From Clostridiales bacterium (lineage in GTDB: Bacteria; Bacillota; Clostridia; Oscillospirales; Oscillospiraceae), in assembly GCA_019423635.1 (NCBI GenBank), contig JAHZBA010000009.1, positions 1 to 64,000 on the forward strand: a stretch of 64,000 nucleotides of DNA. The letters run 5' to 3'. Positions 61,876 through 64,000 of the stretch are shown here, piece after piece. A program made the translations under genes and the position numbers. Every line of letters begins with the position of its first letter. Positions within the stretch are counted from its first letter, which is position 1. The notes below the pieces were generated by a model, which saw only the letters and a list, made by a program, of their open reading frames with translations, ran no database searches and was not told the origin of the DNA.

Positions 61876-62096
61876 TATGATCGGCATTTACCGCTTTGAA
61901 CTTCGATCCATCAATTACCACAGATTCGTTTGACAAAAGTCCCGCACAATTGCATAACTTTGCAAATACTTTCCTGTTTGCCGATCTTTTTGGAGACCCT
62001 GGTACAGTTCATGAAGTTTTTTTCGCTTCCGCTCTCCGGTTTCCGCCTGACTCATAAGCTGATTCAGAACAGGGAAAAAGCAGTGAAGTTCGCTAT
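61876..62096 (-). pseudogene. IS1182-type transposase fragment
   Basis: About 61876-61965 encode FAKLCNCAGLLSNESVVIDG and SKFKAVNAD, the segment around the first catalytic Asp of IS1182-family transposases. Upstream (to 62096) is a possible continuation in another frame (KKLHELYQGLQKDRQTGKYL). No complete copy or ends are visible. Confidence 0.55.
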
Positions 62097-62182
62097 GGAA
62101 AAGAGGCCCGGAAAGGATCGGACTCCGGATGAAAAGTCTCCGAAAAGCGGGGGAAACGTCCAAACCGCGCCTTAGAGCACAG

Positions 62183-62230
62183 CCGCATAACCCGGAGCCC
62201 GCAGCTTCAGGTCCTGTCTCCGCATCTACA
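62183..62230 (+). other. Attachment site copy 4 (degenerate)
   Basis: About 40 of 48 positions match the tRNA-fMet core (CATAACCCGGAGCCCGCAGC onward). The flanks also match the 36281 junction: 31 nt before it with two mismatches, and the following CAGAGCCGCAAGGCTTTGAG stretch. The most diverged copy, hence probably the oldest event. Confidence 0.75.
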
Positions 62231-62312
62231 CTCACTCCTCAGAGCCGCAAGGCTTTGAGGGATGCTTCCTTCCCTTTTGGCGGGCGGTTTCCCTTGTTTT
62301 CCCTGATTGGGA

Positions 62313-62417
62313 TTACAGGCCGGAAACCGCCCGAATCTTCTGCTCCATCCGGTCTGCGCCGGCCTTTTCACCTTGGCAGTAACGTGTCCGTAAACGTCCA
62401 GTGTGAAGGCGACAGCA
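62313..62417 (-). pseudogene. Integrase scar (element B type)
   Basis: Stop and codons for the MEQKIRAVSGL end, then after a one-base frameshift VAFTLDVYGHVTAKVK, the segment with the catalytic tyrosine. Only about 105 nt remain before the AEC permease gene. Confidence 0.8.
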
Positions 62418-62428
62418 TACACGGATCT

Positions 62429-63367
62429 TTAAATCAGCGATGTAATCCGCAGGAAGTAAATCCATCCGAAGAGGGTAAACATGGACACCACCGTACTGAC
62501 GGCCACCAGCTCCCCGGCCAGCTCCCCGTCGCCGCCCATGTTCTCCGCCATGGTATAGGAGTTGACGGCGATGGGCGTGCCGAAGAGGATGAAAAAGACG
62601 AAGAGCTCCATGGGCGTAAAGCCCAGATACCACCCAATCGCCACCGCTACGGCAGGCACCAGCAGCATTTTGATGGTCAGGGTGACGGCGATGCAGGGAA
62701 GGTTCTTCCTGATGGAGCGGATATGGATGGTCCCGCCCAGTACCATAAGGGCCAGGGGTGTGGTAGTTCCGGAGAGCTTGGCGACCGCCTCCTCAACGCA
62801 GCCGGGCAGACTCACCGGCAGCGCGGAGAAGCACACTCCGATCACCCCTCCCAAAAACAGCGGATTCTGGAAGATCTTTTTTACCAGCTCCAACGGCTGA
62901 GCGCGGTTCCCCCGGAAGTACTCAAATACCAAAATGGTAATCACGTTGTACAGCGGAACCAAAAGGGCGACGAGAATGGAGGCCAGGGCCGCGCCCTCCT
63001 GACCGAAGAGCGTTTCCGCAAAACCGATGGCATAGAGCACGGAGTTGCTGCGGAAGATGCCCTGAATGATGACGCCCCGCCGGGGATTTTCATGGGAAAA
63101 CCGGGGCACCAGAAAAAAGGACAGCCCCACCACAACCAGCAGCAAAAGGACCGAGGCGCCCACCAGCCGTCCGTTGCCCTGGCCGCCAAGGGGAATGTCG
63201 TGGGTGTTGTAAAACATGGTGATGGGGAAAAACGAGCGGAAAAGCACCTGGTTCAGCTTGTTGTAAAAGGCCTCGTCCATCAGCTTTGCCTTTTTAAACA
63301 GGTATCCCAGCCCCAGATAGATTAAGTACGGCGTCACGGCGTTGACCGCAACCAAAAAAGCATCCAT
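62429..63367 (-). CDS. AEC-family (auxin efflux carrier-like) permease
   Basis: 312 aa with about ten transmembrane helices in two five-helix halves. N-terminus MDAFLVAVNAVTPYLIYLGL, central FRSNSVLYAIGFAETLF and LGGTIHIRS segments fit AEC transporters, some of which carry malate or other organic acids. The stop lies directly at the island scar, so this is taken as the first gene beyond the island. A GGGAG-like ribosome site precedes the ATG. Confidence 0.92.
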   Translation of the reverse strand: MDAFLVAVNAVTPYLIYLGLGYLFKKAKLMDEAFYNKLNQVLFRSFFPITMFYNTHDIPLGGQGNGRLVGASVLLLLVVVGLSFFLVPRFSHENPRRGVIIQGIFRSNSVLYAIGFAETLFGQEGAALASILVALLVPLYNVITILVFEYFRGNRAQPLELVKKIFQNPLFLGGVIGVCFSALPVSLPGCVEEAVAKLSGTTTPLALMVLGGTIHIRSIRKNLPCIAVTLTIKMLLVPAVAVAIGWYLGFTPMELFVFFILFGTPIAVNSYTMAENMGGDGELAGELVAVSTVVSMFTLFGWIYFLRITSLI

Positions 63368-63493
63368 ATGCTCCCATTCCTTTCTGCCTGCACAAAGCTG
63401 CCCCGGCGGTGTGTCCGATCCCAGGGCCCTTTTCGCAGGTTATTTCTTTTTTATCTTCCCTATTTTAGGAATCCCTCCCGGCCCGCTGCGCGC

Positions 63494-64000
63494 TCACCCC
63501 AGCGCCGTGTGCCGCAGCGCCCGGAACAAACAGGCGGCCAGAAGGCCCGTCACCGCGCCCGTCGCCAGCGACACCCCCAGCAGCACTGGCAGATACCCCA
63601 CCGGCGCCCAGCTGCCCAGGGTCAGCACCGCCGCCGCCACCTGCCCGCAGCTGTGGGCCGCCGCACCGCCTGCGGACACCCCGTACACCGACAGCCGTCT
63701 CCAGCGGGACAGCAGGATCATCACGCCCATGGCGCAAAAGCCTCCCAGCAGCGAGAAGATCAGCGCGTTCATGTTCCCGGCGAACATCGCCCCCAGCAGA
63801 CACCGCGCCGTCAGGATCAGCAGCGCCTGTCCGGGGCCCAGGGCGTACAGGGCAAAGAGGGTTACAATATTGGCAAGGCCCAGCTTCACCCCCGGCAGGG
63901 GAACCGCCGCCGCCAGGGGAAAGAGATTCTCCAGATAGCTCAGGGCCAGGGCCATGGCCGTCAGCAGGGCACAGGTGGTCAGTTCCCTGGTGGTCAGCTT
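63494..64000 (-). CDS. Gx transporter / heptaprenyl diphosphate synthase component I-like (partial)
   Basis: The frame runs off the window; at least 168 aa are present, including residues upstream of the internal ATG at 63955 (KLTTRELTTCALLTA), so the true start lies beyond 64000. Five to six hydrophobic helices with PLPGVKLGLANIVTLFALY, GNMNALIFSLLGG and ALLILTARCLLGAMFAG, characteristic of the Hpre_diP_synt_I/Gx transporter family, often next to NusG-domain II or thiamine/quinone genes. Likely a vitamin or precursor uptake S-like component. Confidence 0.88.
   Translation of the reverse strand, partial: KLTTRELTTCALLTAMALALSYLENLFPLAAAVPLPGVKLGLANIVTLFALYALGPGQALLILTARCLLGAMFAGNMNALIFSLLGGFCAMGVMILLSRWRRLSVYGVSAGGAAAHSCGQVAAAVLTLGSWAPVGYLPVLLGVSLATGAVTGLLAACLFRALRHTALG

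Larger units (their letters stand above)
44222..62230. mobile_element. Region C: decayed element(s) carrying the ClpP/VirD4-like cargo
   Basis: Starts with a truncated copy of the element-B integrase end and stops at the degenerate attachment copy near 62183. It has no intact integrase. Cargo includes two unrecognised proteins, a ClpP-like protease, a VirD4-like ATPase, a CAP lipoprotein, a DHH-Sel1 fusion, a redox fusion protein and a LysR unit. It is unclear whether all of this arrived in one event. Confidence 0.55.

Overview
The window looks like a chromosomal segment of a GC-rich gut Clostridia of the Oscillospiraceae type (Oscillibacter, Lawsonibacter or Dysosmobacter relatives). This is inferred from the very G+C-rich coding sequence, Firmicutes-style AGGAGG ribosome sites with frequent TTG/GTG starts, a class I pyruvate phosphate dikinase, CoaX, the GGGtGRT protein beside a NifU-like scaffold, a heptaprenyl-diphosphate-synthase-component-I-like Gx transporter, and short palindromic repeats between genes. 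No 16S gene is present, so the genus cannot be fixed.

Bases 1-31,600 are core chromosome. They hold the distal half of a histidine operon (hisC-hisB-hisH-[PNPOx-like]-[small membrane protein]-hisA-hisF-hisIE-PHP phosphatase-HAD phosphatase), ended by a perfect terminator at 7921. Then come a lipoprotein, ppdK with its own promoter, and a four-gene ECF sigma/anti-sigma/membrane-protein operon. Next are a zincin and Tex on the minus strand, then coaX preceded by an unannotated 34-codon ORF, a DUF1624-type acyltransferase, a TetM-like GTPase fused to a NYN nuclease-like domain, and an LspA-like protein. The GGGtGRT/Fe-S scaffold pair follows, then a repeat-rich spacer, a membrane XRE regulator with a MacB-type ABC exporter, a 161-bp MITE-like element, an XdhC-like protein, a MutT-like Nudix protein, and tRNA-Leu(UAA) and initiator tRNA-fMet.

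From the 3' end of tRNA-fMet (31639) to about 62,430 lies a roughly 31-kb composite island. The 48-bp 3' end of the tRNA recurs perfectly at 36281, partly at 44222 and in degenerate form at about 62183. Each copy is followed by an integrase gene or its remnant. This is an accretion series at one attachment site: element A (integrase, Phd-Doc, an IS3 copy); element B, a lower-GC integrative mobilizable element with integrase, excisionase-like protein, Rep/helicase-type relaxase, TcpA/FtsK-like coupling ATPase and cargo (SLH plus peptidase-like protein, SprT-like protein); and region C with decayed recombination genes and unfamiliar cargo.

Region C holds the most unusual content. Two large unrecognised proteins (45051-47800) form one transcription unit. 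A second unit starts with a hairpin-dense leader, then a catalytically complete ClpP-like protease bracketed by two inverted copies of an 80-nt perfect cloverleaf, then a soluble VirD4/TraG-like ATPase and another unrecognised protein. A CAP-domain lipoprotein, a small membrane protein and a DHH-phosphoesterase/Sel1-repeat fusion follow. Three promoters in this region share a 17-nt motif (TGCTYGTAAAWWWTACA) placed exactly 38 nt upstream of the -10 box, which suggests one regulon. I propose this as the candidate undescribed system.

The right part carries an SLH-flavodoxin-aldo/keto reductase fusion, an alpha/beta hydrolase with a cysteine nucleophile, a small protein and a divergent LysR regulator with a clear operator. 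Then come pseudogene debris (CAP protein, IS1182-type transposase, integrase) and finally apparently chromosomal genes: an AEC-family permease and a partial Gx transporter running off the window.
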